DNA of 64,000 nt from Halopseudomonas litoralis (GTDB lineage: Bacteria > Pseudomonadota > Gammaproteobacteria > Pseudomonadales > Pseudomonadaceae), in contig NZ_LT629748.1 of NCBI RefSeq assembly GCF_900105005.1, positions 2,852,001 to 2,916,000 on the forward strand. Direction: 5' to 3'. The notes under the pieces are model-generated. The model saw only the letters and a program-made list of their open reading frames with translations, was not told the origin of the DNA and did not search any database. Every line of letters starts with the position of its first letter. Position 1 is the first letter of the stretch. Of the stretch, positions 1 through 10,205 are shown one piece after another. Position numbers and translations under genes: made by a program.

Positions 1-729
1 CTGTTCACTGGCGGCGGCGAGTTCGGCTTCGCTCACTCCTCCGGCCATCAGTTTATCCGGGTGGTGGCGGCTGAGCAGCCGGCGATAGGCGCGCTTGATC
101 TGCGCGGGCTCAGCGTTGAGCTCAACACCGAGAATACCAGCCGCCTGCTGCAAGCCGCCGCCGGTAGTGGCAGGCGCGGCACCTCCCGACTGGTGGCGCT
201 GATGACGCTGGCGCATCCTCTGCTGCTCCGCCTTGCTCAGTCCGGCCAGCGCTGCCCAGCGGCCCAATAACTGTTGCGAGGCCACGCTTGGCTGCCGATG
301 CACCAGCGCCATTCGCCAACAACAGTCCAGCAACTCGGCATTACGCCCCGGCTGCTGCCGGCAGAGCCGCCGTAATTGCCGTTCCACCCGCGTGGCCGGC
401 AGCTTGCCCCGATTGAAGCTTTCCATTGCAGCCAGCCGCTGCGGCTCGTCCAGTCGATACTGACGCATCAACTCCCGGGCCAGCTGTAGATGCTCGGGCG
501 TGACTCGGCCGTGCGCCTTGGCCACCCGCCCCAGACACAGAAACAGCACCTGATGAAATTCCGGCTTCAACCCCAGCCATCGGGCCAGCTGCGCCGGCAG
601 CTCCGACCAGCGCCGCAGCCCCCAATGCCGGTCCAGAGCATGGCCGAGTACACCACCGAGAACAGCGCCAGGCACACCGGCGACCACGCCACCAAGCAGA
701 ACTCCCGCAACGGTCACCGGCCACAGCAT
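1..729 (-). CDS. djlA: Co-chaperone DjlA (TerB + J domain), C-terminus cut by window edge
   Basis: The frame opens at ATG 729 (MLWPVTVAGVLLGG) and stays open to base 1, giving 243 residues with no stop in the window, so only a short C-terminus is missing. The N-terminus is a glycine-rich hydrophobic stretch like the unusual dimerising membrane segment of DjlA. The middle (about residues 50-150) is a helical TerB-like domain. The C-terminal end is a J domain carrying the HPD tripeptide (about bases 56-64) that stimulates DnaK ATPase. It starts 3 bp after the murU stop, so it is probably the last gene of an amgK-murU-djlA operon. A membrane-anchored DnaK co-chaperone is the family role. The alternative-frame ORF at 341-724 on the same strand is a shadow. 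Confidence 0.85.
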   Translation of the reverse strand, partial: MLWPVTVAGVLLGGVVAGVPGAVLGGVLGHALDRHWGLRRWSELPAQLARWLGLKPEFHQVLFLCLGRVAKAHGRVTPEHLQLARELMRQYRLDEPQRLAAMESFNRGKLPATRVERQLRRLCRQQPGRNAELLDCCWRMALVHRQPSVASQQLLGRWAALAGLSKAEQQRMRQRHQRHQSGGAAPATTGGGLQQAAGILGVELNAEPAQIKRAYRRLLSRHHPDKLMAGGVSEAELAAASEQ

Positions 730-732
730 CTA

Positions 733-2426
<1,694 letters not shown>

Positions 2427-2592
2427 TGGGTTCCTCAGCTTCCAAACAGACCGGCACTGGCTCTGGCGCCTCACAATGCTTTATTATCCACGATCTCGAT
2501 ACGCAGAAGCAGCATGCATGTTGCAATTGCCTCGCACAAGTTCCCGAGTCATCGCGAGCCTGCACGCCCGACTGAAACCCGGATAACTATAA

Positions 2593-5250
2593 ATGGCCTA
2601 CCCTAAACCTCCGTTCCGCCCTTCCTTCTCCCTGTTGCTGGCAAGCGGTTTGCTGCTGGCGCAACCCGTCGTCGCGCTTGCCGCCGCGCAGGTCGAATGT
2701 CGTGCCGGCAGTGATGGCAGCTGGGTCTGCGCCCCGCTGAAAGCCACCGCAGAGTTGCCGCCACGACCTGGAAAACCCGTTGTGCGTGCTGCCGAGGCCG
2801 AGCCTCGCCAGCGTGTCAGCGAAACCCGCCAACCCGCTACCCGGCCGCCAATAGAGAATTTCAGCGAGCTTGACTGGGTGCCTCGCGACCAATTGACCGC
2901 TACCCAGCGCGCAGCCATTGCCCCTTATTGCAGCGGTGACTACATCGAGCCGCCACGGGCCGGCCGGGATGACGATACGCCCTTCGATGAGTTGCCGGTC
3001 TATGCCAGCGCCGATTCCAGCAGCTTCGAGCAGCGCAACCAGACCGGTACTCTGCAAGGCGATGTACTGCTGCAACAGGGCCGTTTGCAGGCACAGGCCA
3101 ACGAGGCCAGTTTCGACCAGAACAACAATCTCGTCCGACTGAATGGTGACGTGCGCCTGCGCGATCAGGGCGTGCTGGTGCTGGGTGATCGGGCGCAGAT
3201 GCAGATCGACAGCGGCGAAACCCGCATCGAAGAAGTGCGCTATGTGGTCCATGACGCCAATGCCCGTGGCAGTGCTGAAAAGCTGATGCGCCGTGATGAT
3301 GCCGTCATTGTAATGACCGATGGCAGCTATACCACCTGCGACCCCGGCCGCAATACCTGGAGCCTGCACAGCGATGATATCGAACTGGACCAGGAGAAGG
3401 GATGGGGCGAGGCCAAGCATGTCACTCTCAAGGTCAAGGATGTTCCGGTGTTCTATACCCCGTACATCTACTTCCCGCTGGATGACCGTCGCCAGACCGG
3501 CCTGCTGCCGCCGTCCATCAGCAACTCCACCGACAACGGCACCGAACTGGTCACGCCCTACTACATCAACATTGCGCCGAATTACGATGCCACGCTGTAC
3601 CCACGCATGATGAGCAAGCGCGGCATGCAGATGGAAGGCGAATTCCGCTACATGCAGCCGGACCACGAAGGACAGCTCAGCGCCTCCTTCCTGGATGACA
3701 AGGAATACGACGATAACCGCTGGCTGTATGGCTGGGAACACCTGGGCGGTCTGCAGAGTCGCTGGACCACCGAGGTCGAGTACTTCGATATCAGCGACCC
3801 CTTCTATTTCCAGGACCTGAACAGCTCGCTTGATGCCCGCAGCGACACCTATGTCAATCAGCGCGGCGCCATGACCTACCGAGGCAATGGCTGGCAGTTC
3901 CAGGCCGCCCTGCACGCCTACGAACTGGCGACCATCACCTCGGTTACGCCCTATGAACGTCTGCCGCAATTGCGTCTGGATGGCGGTCACTGGTTGGGCG
4001 ACAGTGGGTTCAAGGTCGACTATCGGGCCGAGTACGCCTATTTTGACAGGGATCTCGACCAAGGCTTCCTGATTGGGGAAGACGGCCTGCACCTTGATGC
4101 CTTAGGTAATGCCATTCTGACGCCCGATGAAAACCTTATCGGTCTACAGCGCGCCACTGGCCATCGCGTCAGCCTGAGCCCACGCATCAGCTATCCCATG
4201 CAGAACAGCTGGGGCTACTTCACCCCGGCCACCCGCCTGCAGTCGACTTATTATGATCTGGACTTCGACGCCCGCGGTGACGGCTTCGATTATGCCGGCG
4301 CCGATACCACCCCCTCCAGCACCATTCCCGTGGCCAGCCTGGATGCAGGACTGTATTTCGACCGTGACATCAGTTGGTTCGGCAGAGACCTTCGCCAGAC
4401 CCTGGAGCCCCGCGCCTTCTATCTGTATGCGCCGGACCGCGACCAGGATGACCAGCCGCTGTTCGATACCAACGAGAACACCTTCAGCTACAACGCGCTG
4501 TTCCGCGATGATCGTTTCAGCGGCAACGACCGCGTCGGCGATGCCAACCAGCTGGCACTGGGTGTGACCAGCCGGGCGCTGGAAAGCAATGGAGTGGAGC
4601 GCGCTCGCGCCAGCTTCGGGCAGATCCTGTATTTCGAGGATCAACGCGTGCAACTGCTCAATACCGAAGGTCAGCGTCGCGAGGAGAACGACAGCTCCAC
4701 CTCCGCCTACGCTGCCGAGTTCATGTATCGAGTCAGCAATGCCTGGAAGCTGCGCGGCGACGCGCTCTGGGACCCCAAGGAGAACAATAACAACGCTGGC
4801 AGTCTGCTGGTCAACTATCAGCCCGAGCCGCGCAAGGTCATCAACGCCGGATATCGTTTCCGCAACGAAACCAATACCTTCAACGCCCTGACCGGTAGTT
4901 TCAATGAAGACGAGAACCGCCGTATCGACCAGTCGGACATGTCGTTCATCTGGCCGCTCAACCCACAGTGGAGCATGATCGGCCGCTGGCAGCATGATTT
5001 CGCCGGTGACCGAACCCTGGAAGCCTTCGGTGGTCTTGAATATGAAAGCTGCTGCTGGAAGCTCCGCTTCATTAACCGTTACTGGGTCGACTACAACGAG
5101 TTCGAATCGGTTACCCGTGATGAAGGCAACCGCGGCATCTTCCTGCAGGTGGTCCTCAAAGGGCTTGGCAGCGTTACCGGCAATCGTGTCGAAAGTCTTC
5201 TGGACGAAGGCATCCCTGGCTACAGAGAGCGTGAAAACAATGCATTTTAA
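2593..5250 (+). CDS. lptD: LPS-assembly outer membrane protein LptD
   Basis: An 885-residue protein with a signal peptide (hydrophobic core about residues 10-31, cleavage probably near ALA-AA). A periplasmic OstA/LptA-like jellyroll occupies about residues 140-260, followed by a large C-terminal beta-barrel rich in alternating aromatic and charged strands. LptD, with lipoprotein LptE, inserts lipopolysaccharide into the outer leaflet. Cysteines near the N-terminus (VECRAG, WVCAPL) and the late CC pair (YESCCWKLRF) fit the inter-domain disulfides needed for maturation. The extended N-terminal region of about 100 residues before the OstA domain is typical of Pseudomonas LptD. The gene overlaps surA by 11 bases, coupling the barrel to the chaperone that helps fold it. 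Confidence 0.97.
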   Translation: MAYPKPPFRPSFSLLLASGLLLAQPVVALAAAQVECRAGSDGSWVCAPLKATAELPPRPGKPVVRAAEAEPRQRVSETRQPATRPPIENFSELDWVPRDQLTATQRAAIAPYCSGDYIEPPRAGRDDDTPFDELPVYASADSSSFEQRNQTGTLQGDVLLQQGRLQAQANEASFDQNNNLVRLNGDVRLRDQGVLVLGDRAQMQIDSGETRIEEVRYVVHDANARGSAEKLMRRDDAVIVMTDGSYTTCDPGRNTWSLHSDDIELDQEKGWGEAKHVTLKVKDVPVFYTPYIYFPLDDRRQTGLLPPSISNSTDNGTELVTPYYINIAPNYDATLYPRMMSKRGMQMEGEFRYMQPDHEGQLSASFLDDKEYDDNRWLYGWEHLGGLQSRWTTEVEYFDISDPFYFQDLNSSLDARSDTYVNQRGAMTYRGNGWQFQAALHAYELATITSVTPYERLPQLRLDGGHWLGDSGFKVDYRAEYAYFDRDLDQGFLIGEDGLHLDALGNAILTPDENLIGLQRATGHRVSLSPRISYPMQNSWGYFTPATRLQSTYYDLDFDARGDGFDYAGADTTPSSTIPVASLDAGLYFDRDISWFGRDLRQTLEPRAFYLYAPDRDQDDQPLFDTNENTFSYNALFRDDRFSGNDRVGDANQLALGVTSRALESNGVERARASFGQILYFEDQRVQLLNTEGQRREENDSSTSAYAAEFMYRVSNAWKLRGDALWDPKENNNNAGSLLVNYQPEPRKVINAGYRFRNETNTFNALTGSFNEDENRRIDQSDMSFIWPLNPQWSMIGRWQHDFAGDRTLEAFGGLEYESCCWKLRFINRYWVDYNEFESVTRDEGNRGIFLQVVLKGLGSVTGNRVESLLDEGIPGYRERENNAF

Positions 5251-6529
5251 GTTACACCACAAGCTGGTCGGCCTGTGCGCCGGCCTGCTGCTCAGCACCG
5301 GCCTGCAGGCTCAGATGGTCGAACTGGATCGGGTCGCCGCCATCGTCGATAACGACGTCGTCATGCAAAGTCAGGTGCAAGAGCGGTTGAATACCATTCG
5401 CCAACAGTTGGATGAACGGGGCACCGAGCTGCCCCCCGAAGACGTGCTGCGCACCCAGGTGATTGACCGGCTGGTGCTGGAAAGCATCCAGTTGCAGATG
5501 GGCGAACGAGCCGGTATCCGCATCGACGACACCAGTCTCAACCAGACCATGCAGCAGCTGGCCGAGCGTAATGGAGTGAGCATGGAACAGTTCCGTGCCA
5601 CGCTTGAACGTGACGGCATCAGCTATAACCAGGCACGCGAGCAGATCCGCCGCGAGATGATCATCAACCGCGTGCGCCAGCGCCGGGTGGCCGAGCGTAT
5701 CCAGGTGAGTGATCAGGAAGTACGCAACTTCCTCAATTCCGAAATGGGTCGCTATCAGACATCCGCCGATTACCGTCTGGCCATGATTGTCCTGCCGGTA
5801 TCGGAAAACGCCAGCAATGAAGAAGCGCGCAGCAAAGCCGAGATCGCCAATGAGATCTACCAGGAGCTGAGCGAAGGTGCGGACTTCACTCGCCTGGCTG
5901 TCAGCCGCTCTGGCGGAGAACATGCCCTCGAAGGTGGTGAGCTGGGCTGGCGCAAGGCGGCTCAGCTGCCACCGGCCTTCGCCAATGCAGTGGACGAACT
6001 GGAAATCGGCGGGACCACGCCTCCCCTGCGCTCGCCCGCAGGCTTCCACATCCTCAAGCTGCTGGAAAAGCGTGGCGGGGATAACCTGCTGGTGGACGAG
6101 TTCAATGTGCGCCACATCCTGATCAAGCCCAGCGAGATCCGCAGCGAGGCAGAAACCGCCCAGCTGATCCAGCGCCTGTACGAACGTATCCGCGCCGGCG
6201 AATCCTTCGAGACCCTGGCGCGCTCCTTCTCGGAAGATCCGGGTTCGGCGCTCAACGGTGGTTCGCTCAACTGGGTTACTGCCGACGCCATGGTTCCCGA
6301 ATTCCGCGAGGTCATGACCACCACGCCGGAAAACCAGATTTCCGCGCCCTTCCAGAGCCAGTTCGGCTGGCATATTCTGCAGGTGCAGGGGCAACGTCAG
6401 GTCGATATGACCGATGAAATGCGTGAACAACAGGCCCGCAACCTGTTGCAGAACCGCAAGTTCGATGAAGAGCTGCAAACCTGGTTGCTGGAAATCCGTG
6501 ACGAAGCCTATGTTGAGATTAAAAGCTAA
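5240..6529 (+). CDS. surA: Periplasmic chaperone and peptidyl-prolyl isomerase SurA
   Basis: 429 residues, with a signal peptide ending near GLQA-QM. A SurA N-terminal chaperone domain (about residues 25-150) is followed by two parvulin domains: the first about residues 170-270, and the second starting at FNVRHILIKPSE near residue 290. SurA escorts unfolded outer-membrane proteins, including LptD, across the periplasm. The frame extends upstream to 4994, but that part lies inside lptD; ATG 5240 (MHFKLHHKLVG) gives the proper signal peptide and overlaps the lptD stop by 11 bases. The pdxA start follows immediately after the TAA, so lptD-surA-pdxA is a tight operon. Confidence 0.96.
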   Translation: MHFKLHHKLVGLCAGLLLSTGLQAQMVELDRVAAIVDNDVVMQSQVQERLNTIRQQLDERGTELPPEDVLRTQVIDRLVLESIQLQMGERAGIRIDDTSLNQTMQQLAERNGVSMEQFRATLERDGISYNQAREQIRREMIINRVRQRRVAERIQVSDQEVRNFLNSEMGRYQTSADYRLAMIVLPVSENASNEEARSKAEIANEIYQELSEGADFTRLAVSRSGGEHALEGGELGWRKAAQLPPAFANAVDELEIGGTTPPLRSPAGFHILKLLEKRGGDNLLVDEFNVRHILIKPSEIRSEAETAQLIQRLYERIRAGESFETLARSFSEDPGSALNGGSLNWVTADAMVPEFREVMTTTPENQISAPFQSQFGWHILQVQGQRQVDMTDEMREQQARNLLQNRKFDEELQTWLLEIRDEAYVEIKS

Positions 6530-7522
6530 GTGACTGCCTCCGCCATTGCTCTGACCGCCGGCGAACCCGCCGGCATCGGTCCTGATCTGTGTCTGCTGCT
6601 GGCTCGTGAGCCCTGCGCCCATGAACGTGTGGTCATCGCTGATCCCGACCTGCTTGCAGAACGCGCCCGCCAGCTCGGTCTCGATATAGAGCTGCGACCC
6701 TACGACCCGACACGCCCACCGGCGGCCCAGCAGGCCGGTCAGCTCAGCGTCTTGCCGGTGTCTCTGGCCGCGGCCTGCCAGCCGGGCAAGCTGAATCCGG
6801 CCAACGCACGCTATGTGCTGGAAACCCTGCGCCTGAGTGGCCAGGGCTGCATCGATGGGCAGTTTGCCGCAGTAGTGACAGCGCCCGTGCACAAGGGTGT
6901 CATCAATGACGCCGGGGTGCCCTTCTCCGGACATACCGAGTTCTTCGCCGATCAGACCGGCACCGAGCAGGTGGTGATGATGCTGGCCTGCCCCGGCCTG
7001 CGGGTGGCCCTGGTCACCACGCATCTGCCCCTGCGAGAGGTAGCCGATGCCATCACTCCAGAAACATTGGAGCAGGTGATACGTATTCTGCAGCAGGATC
7101 TGCGCCGCAAGTTCGGTATCGGTGAGCCTCGCATCCTGGTCTGCGGCCTCAATCCCCATGCCGGGGAAGGCGGTCATCTGGGCCGCGAAGAAATTGACAT
7201 CATCATTCCACTGCTCGAGCGCCTGCGCGGCGAGGGCATGTTGCTGGACGGTCCCTTACCGGCCGATACGCTTTTCACTCCCAAACATCTGGATCATGCC
7301 GACGCGGTATTGGCGATGTATCACGACCAGGGGCTGCCCGTGCTCAAACACAAGGGCTTTGGCCAGGCCGTAAACGTGACGTTAGGACTGCCGATCATCC
7401 GCACCTCGGTAGACCACGGCACAGCGCTGGATCTGGCCGCCACCGGACGTGTTGACGTAGGCAGCCTGACCGTCGCCCTGAACACCGCCATCAGCATGAT
7501 CGAAGCCCGAGGCCGGCAATGA
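6530..7522 (+). CDS. pdxA: 4-hydroxythreonine-4-phosphate dehydrogenase PdxA
   Basis: A 330-residue NAD-dependent dehydrogenase of the DXP-dependent pyridoxal phosphate pathway. It oxidises 4-phosphohydroxy-threonine to the unstable ketone that PdxJ condenses to pyridoxine phosphate. Family marks are [13 protein letters not shown] at the N-terminus, a metal-ligand histidine in GHTEFFAD, and [14 protein letters not shown] with the VNVTLGLP segment near residue 280. The start is GTG 6530, directly abutting the surA TAA, so its translation probably depends on ribosomes finishing surA. The stop overlaps the rsmA ATG by four bases. Family length is usual. Confidence 0.96.
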   Translation: MTASAIALTAGEPAGIGPDLCLLLAREPCAHERVVIADPDLLAERARQLGLDIELRPYDPTRPPAAQQAGQLSVLPVSLAAACQPGKLNPANARYVLETLRLSGQGCIDGQFAAVVTAPVHKGVINDAGVPFSGHTEFFADQTGTEQVVMMLACPGLRVALVTTHLPLREVADAITPETLEQVIRILQQDLRRKFGIGEPRILVCGLNPHAGEGGHLGREEIDIIIPLLERLRGEGMLLDGPLPADTLFTPKHLDHADAVLAMYHDQGLPVLKHKGFGQAVNVTLGLPIIRTSVDHGTALDLAATGRVDVGSLTVALNTAISMIEARGRQ

Positions 7523-8331
7523 ACGAATTTGCTCCACACCGGGCGCGCAAGCGTTTCGGTCAGAACTTTCTGCACGATCACGGCGTGATCAATCGCATCC
7601 TGCGCGGTATCGCTCCGCGTGAAGGCCAGCGCCTGGTCGAGATCGGCCCGGGCCAGGGTGCCCTTACCGAAGGCCTGCTCGCCAGTGGTGGTCGGTTGGA
7701 TGTGGTCGAGCTGGACCATGATCTGCATCCGCTGCTGCTCGCCCACTTCGGTGGTAACCCGCAGTTCACCCTGCACAAGGGCGACGCCCTGAAATTCGAC
7801 TTCCGCTCCCTGGTTCAACCAGGCGAGAAGCTGCGGGTCGTAGGCAACTTGCCGTACAACATTTCCACGCCGCTGATGTTCCATCTGCTGAAGCAGTCCG
7901 ACTGCATCGCCGACATGCACTTCATGCTGCAGAAGGAAGTAGTGCAGCGTCTGGCCGCCGGCGCCGGCATGAACCACTACGGTCGTCTGGGCATCATGGT
8001 GCAATACCATTGCCAGGTGGAGCACCTGTTCGATGTGGGTCCGGGCGCCTTCAATCCGCCGCCCAAGGTTGACTCGGCGATAGTGCGATTGACGCCCCAC
8101 GCGACCTTGCCGCACCCCGCCGATGATCCACAGGTGTTGGAACTGATCGTTCGCGAAGCCTTCAACCAGCGCCGCAAGACCATGCGCAACACGCTCAAGG
8201 GTCTGCTGGATGCCGAGGCTATCGCCGCTGAAGGAATCGACCCGACACTGCGTCCGGAACAGGTCGACCTTGCCGGATTCGTGCGCCTGGCCAATCGGCT
8301 GGCCCAGCAACAGCGAGCCAGCCATGATTGA
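7519..8331 (+). CDS. rsmA: 16S rRNA dimethyladenosine transferase RsmA (KsgA)
   Basis: A 270-residue SAM-dependent methyltransferase that dimethylates the two adjacent adenines of the 3'-terminal hairpin of 16S rRNA during late 30S assembly. The N-terminus [11 protein letters not shown] is diagnostic of the family. The SAM-binding motif I is [14 protein letters not shown], and the catalytic motif NLPYNIST (N-L-P-Y) lies near residue 115. Downstream comes [12 protein letters not shown] and a C-terminal helical domain. The start ATG overlaps pdxA, and the stop is overlapped by the apaG start by 8 bases. The operon context surA-pdxA-rsmA-apaG-apaH is shared with other gammaproteobacteria. Confidence 0.97.
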   Translation: MNEFAPHRARKRFGQNFLHDHGVINRILRGIAPREGQRLVEIGPGQGALTEGLLASGGRLDVVELDHDLHPLLLAHFGGNPQFTLHKGDALKFDFRSLVQPGEKLRVVGNLPYNISTPLMFHLLKQSDCIADMHFMLQKEVVQRLAAGAGMNHYGRLGIMVQYHCQVEHLFDVGPGAFNPPPKVDSAIVRLTPHATLPHPADDPQVLELIVREAFNQRRKTMRNTLKGLLDAEAIAAEGIDPTLRPEQVDLAGFVRLANRLAQQQRASHD

Positions 8332-8707
8332 TTCGCAGCTGCACAGCATTGTCATCGATACGCAACCTCGCTATCTGAGCGAACAATCCGATCCGGCGAC
8401 CAAACGCTTTGCCTTTGCCTACACCATCAGCATTCACAACGCCGGCCAGGTGCCGGTGCAGCTGCTGGACCGGCACTGGCTCATCACCGACGGCAATGGC
8501 AAGGTTCAGGAGGTACGTGGTGATGGCGTCATCGGCGAGCAGCCAGTTATCGAGCCCGGCGCCAGCCACATATACACCAGTGGCTGCCTGCTCGAGACCC
8601 CGGTAGGCACCATGCAGGGCAGCTATGGTATGCGCAGCAACACAGGAGTCGATTTCCGAGCCCCGGTCACGGTCTTCCGTCTGGCCAAACCCAACGCACT
8701 CAACTGA
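8324..8707 (+). CDS. apaG: ApaG (Co2+/Mg2+ efflux-associated, FN3-like fold)
   Basis: A 127-residue protein composed almost wholly of the ApaG domain, a beta-sandwich resembling fibronectin type III. Recognisable segments are [45 protein letters not shown] and the conserved GSYGM near residue 105. Its biochemical role is unsettled; mutants in enterobacteria show altered divalent cation sensitivity. ATG 8324 (MIDSQLHS) is chosen because it sits inside the end of rsmA by 8 bases and the encoded length matches the family, whereas the longer frame begins in the middle of rsmA. apaH follows after 7 bases. Confidence 0.95.
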   Translation: MIDSQLHSIVIDTQPRYLSEQSDPATKRFAFAYTISIHNAGQVPVQLLDRHWLITDGNGKVQEVRGDGVIGEQPVIEPGASHIYTSGCLLETPVGTMQGSYGMRSNTGVDFRAPVTVFRLAKPNALN

Positions 8708-8714
8708 GACCAGT

Positions 8715-9527
8715 ATGGCCGTATACGCTGTCGGAGATATCCAGGGCTGCTTCAAGCCGTTGCAATGCCTGCTTCAGGAAGTGGACTTCAATCCTTCGCG
8801 CGATACGCTCTGGGCAGTGGGCGATCTGGTCAACCGTGGCCCCGACTCGCTGGCCACCCTGCGCTATCTGGACAGCTTGGGCAATGCCTGCATAAGCGTA
8901 CTGGGCAATCACGACCTGCACCTGCTGGCCGCCGCCCATGACATCAAGCGTCTGCGCAAATCCGATACGCTACTCCCCATATTGCGAGCTCCCGATCGAG
9001 ACCACTTGCTGTATAACCTGCGCCAGCGTCCCCTGGCGCATATGGACAGCGAGCGAGGCCTGATCATGACCCATGCCGGCGTACCGCCGATCTGGAGCGC
9101 CCAGGACACCCTGGCGTTGGCTGCCGAGGTCGAAGCGGTACTGCGTTGCGACCAGCAACTACCCTGCTTTCTCGACGATATGTACGGCAACGAACCGGCA
9201 TGCTGGAGTCCTGAACTGGACGGCACAAAGCGCCTGCGGGTGATCACCAATTACCTGACGCGCATGCGCTTCTGTCGGCCTGACGGCACCTTGGATCTCA
9301 AGTCCAAGGACACGCCCGGCCAAGCCCCACAAGGTTATGTGCCCTGGTTCACCCTACCCCGCCGTGACCCCGAGATCGGCATCATTTTCGGCCACTGGGC
9401 TGCGCTGGAGGGCAAGGTGGAGGTTCCCGGCATTCATGCACTGGATACCGGCTGCGTATGGGGCAATCAATTGACATTGATGAATGTCGACACCGGTGAA
9501 AAACGCCACTGCTCGTGCCACGATTGA
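8715..9527 (+). CDS. apaH: Symmetrical diadenosine tetraphosphatase ApaH
   Basis: A 270-residue metallophosphatase that cleaves Ap4A to two ADP and can decap Np4-RNAs. The calcineurin-like metal motifs are all present: VGDIQGC near residue 5, [12 protein letters not shown] near residue 33, and [11 protein letters not shown] near residue 61; a late histidine pair appears in [11 protein letters not shown] and [10 protein letters not shown]. The upstream-extended frame from 8625 lies in apaG; ATG 8715 ([11 protein letters not shown]) gives the normal length. It is separated from apaG by 7 bases and from glpE by 52 bases. Confidence 0.96.
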   Translation: MAVYAVGDIQGCFKPLQCLLQEVDFNPSRDTLWAVGDLVNRGPDSLATLRYLDSLGNACISVLGNHDLHLLAAAHDIKRLRKSDTLLPILRAPDRDHLLYNLRQRPLAHMDSERGLIMTHAGVPPIWSAQDTLALAAEVEAVLRCDQQLPCFLDDMYGNEPACWSPELDGTKRLRVITNYLTRMRFCRPDGTLDLKSKDTPGQAPQGYVPWFTLPRRDPEIGIIFGHWAALEGKVEVPGIHALDTGCVWGNQLTLMNVDTGEKRHCSCHD

Positions 9528-9579
9528 CCGCCACCAACAGCTGCCCTAGGCTTCGCACATACCCTCACCGGAGCACATC

Positions 9580-9900
9580 ATGAGCGATTTTCAGCGTATC
9601 TCCCCCGAAACCGCAGCCCAGCTGCTGGCCGCGAATGCCCACACAGTGGACATCCGTGACCCGCAAAGCTATCACGCTGGCCATATCCGCGACGCCGTAC
9701 GCCTGGACAACGATAATGTGCAGGAATTTATCTCCTCTGCCGACCAGCAAAGACCCTTGGTCGTCTGCTGCTACCACGGCAATTCCAGCCAACAGGCCGC
9801 CGCCTGGCTAGCCGGCATCGGCTTCAGCGAAGTCTACAGCCTGGATGGCGGCTTCGAGCTCTGGCAACAGCAATACCCCGATCTTGTCAGCCGCGACTGA
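9580..9900 (+). CDS. glpE: Thiosulfate sulfurtransferase GlpE (single-domain rhodanese)
   Basis: A 106-residue single rhodanese domain. The active-site loop CYHGNSS (about residues 65-71) has the catalytic cysteine at the start of the six-residue loop; [14 protein letters not shown] is the usual CH2A motif, and SLDGGFELW is the C-terminal signature. It transfers sulfane sulfur from thiosulfate to cyanide or thiol acceptors such as thioredoxin. It lies 52 bp after apaH with a CCGGAG ribosome site before ATG 9580. Placement after apaH is the Pseudomonas arrangement, not linked to glycerol genes as in E. coli. Confidence 0.93.
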   Translation: MSDFQRISPETAAQLLAANAHTVDIRDPQSYHAGHIRDAVRLDNDNVQEFISSADQQRPLVVCCYHGNSSQQAAAWLAGIGFSEVYSLDGGFELWQQQYPDLVSRD

Positions 9901-10112
9901 GCGGCTTCCTGCCTGCAATTGCACATTTTTTCACACATCCTCTGTCACCCTCGCGCAAACCAACTATCCTGAAAGCAAGGCAATCAAATAATTCAAAGCA
10001 ACGCCGGTCCACCGGCTTCCGATAACAGGGAAGCAAGTCGATGTGCAGCGCCGACCTGCCTTCGACCCACTTCCCGGGCCTTGTCTGCAGGCAGTAATGG
10101 GGGGATTTGCGC
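9901..10112 (+). promoter_or_regulatory. Leader region upstream of yeaG with a possible sigma-S type -10
   Basis: There are 301 bp between glpE and yeaG. CTATCCT at 9964-9970 resembles the CTATACT-type -10 favoured by RpoS, which would suit the stationary-phase yeaGH family, but I see no convincing -35. If used, it would leave a 5' leader of about 225 nt. This stretch also holds the small inverted sequence GGTCCACCGGCTTCC-like around 10006-10021 and no protein-coding frame I believe until 10113. Confidence 0.25.
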
Positions 10113-10205
10113 ATGCCATCAACTTTGCCCTTCGCTGCGTGGCAGATGGGTTCCTACCCGGAAGTCTCGGACCTAATTTTCAGTGAAAGCGAGGTCGCGC
10201 CATGA
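10113..10205 (+). CDS. Possible 30-residue leader ORF overlapping yeaG
   Basis: ATG 10113 opens a 30-codon frame (begins MPSTLPFAAWQMG, ends SESEVAP) whose TGA at 10203-10205 overlaps the yeaG ATG in an ATGA junction. A GGGGGG run lies about 8-13 bases before the ATG and could act as a ribosome site. The peptide is not hydrophobic and has no recognisable domain. The exact stop/start overlap is the main reason to list it: it would couple yeaG translation to the leader. It may still be chance; codon choice is not clearly biased. Confidence 0.3.
   Translation: MPSTLPFAAWQMGSYPEVSDLIFSESEVAP

Noticed and set aside
2538..2544. GGAACTT on the minus strand, like a sigma-E/AlgU -35, upstream of amgK
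   Set aside because: No TCTGA or TCAAA-like -10 is found 15-17 bases downstream, so there is no complete promoter.
2587..4092. 501-residue open frame on the minus strand inside lptD
   Set aside because: Antisense of a clearly coding LptD; composition follows codon mirror bias.
5252..7177. 641-residue open frame on the minus strand
   Set aside because: It lies antisense to surA and pdxA, has no family features and is expected in GC-rich DNA; a shadow.
10140..10154. TGGCAG-N5-TTCC resembling a sigma-54 promoter before yeaG
   Set aside because: The invariant GC of the -12 element is CC here; sigma-54 promoters rarely tolerate that. No enhancer site is visible upstream.
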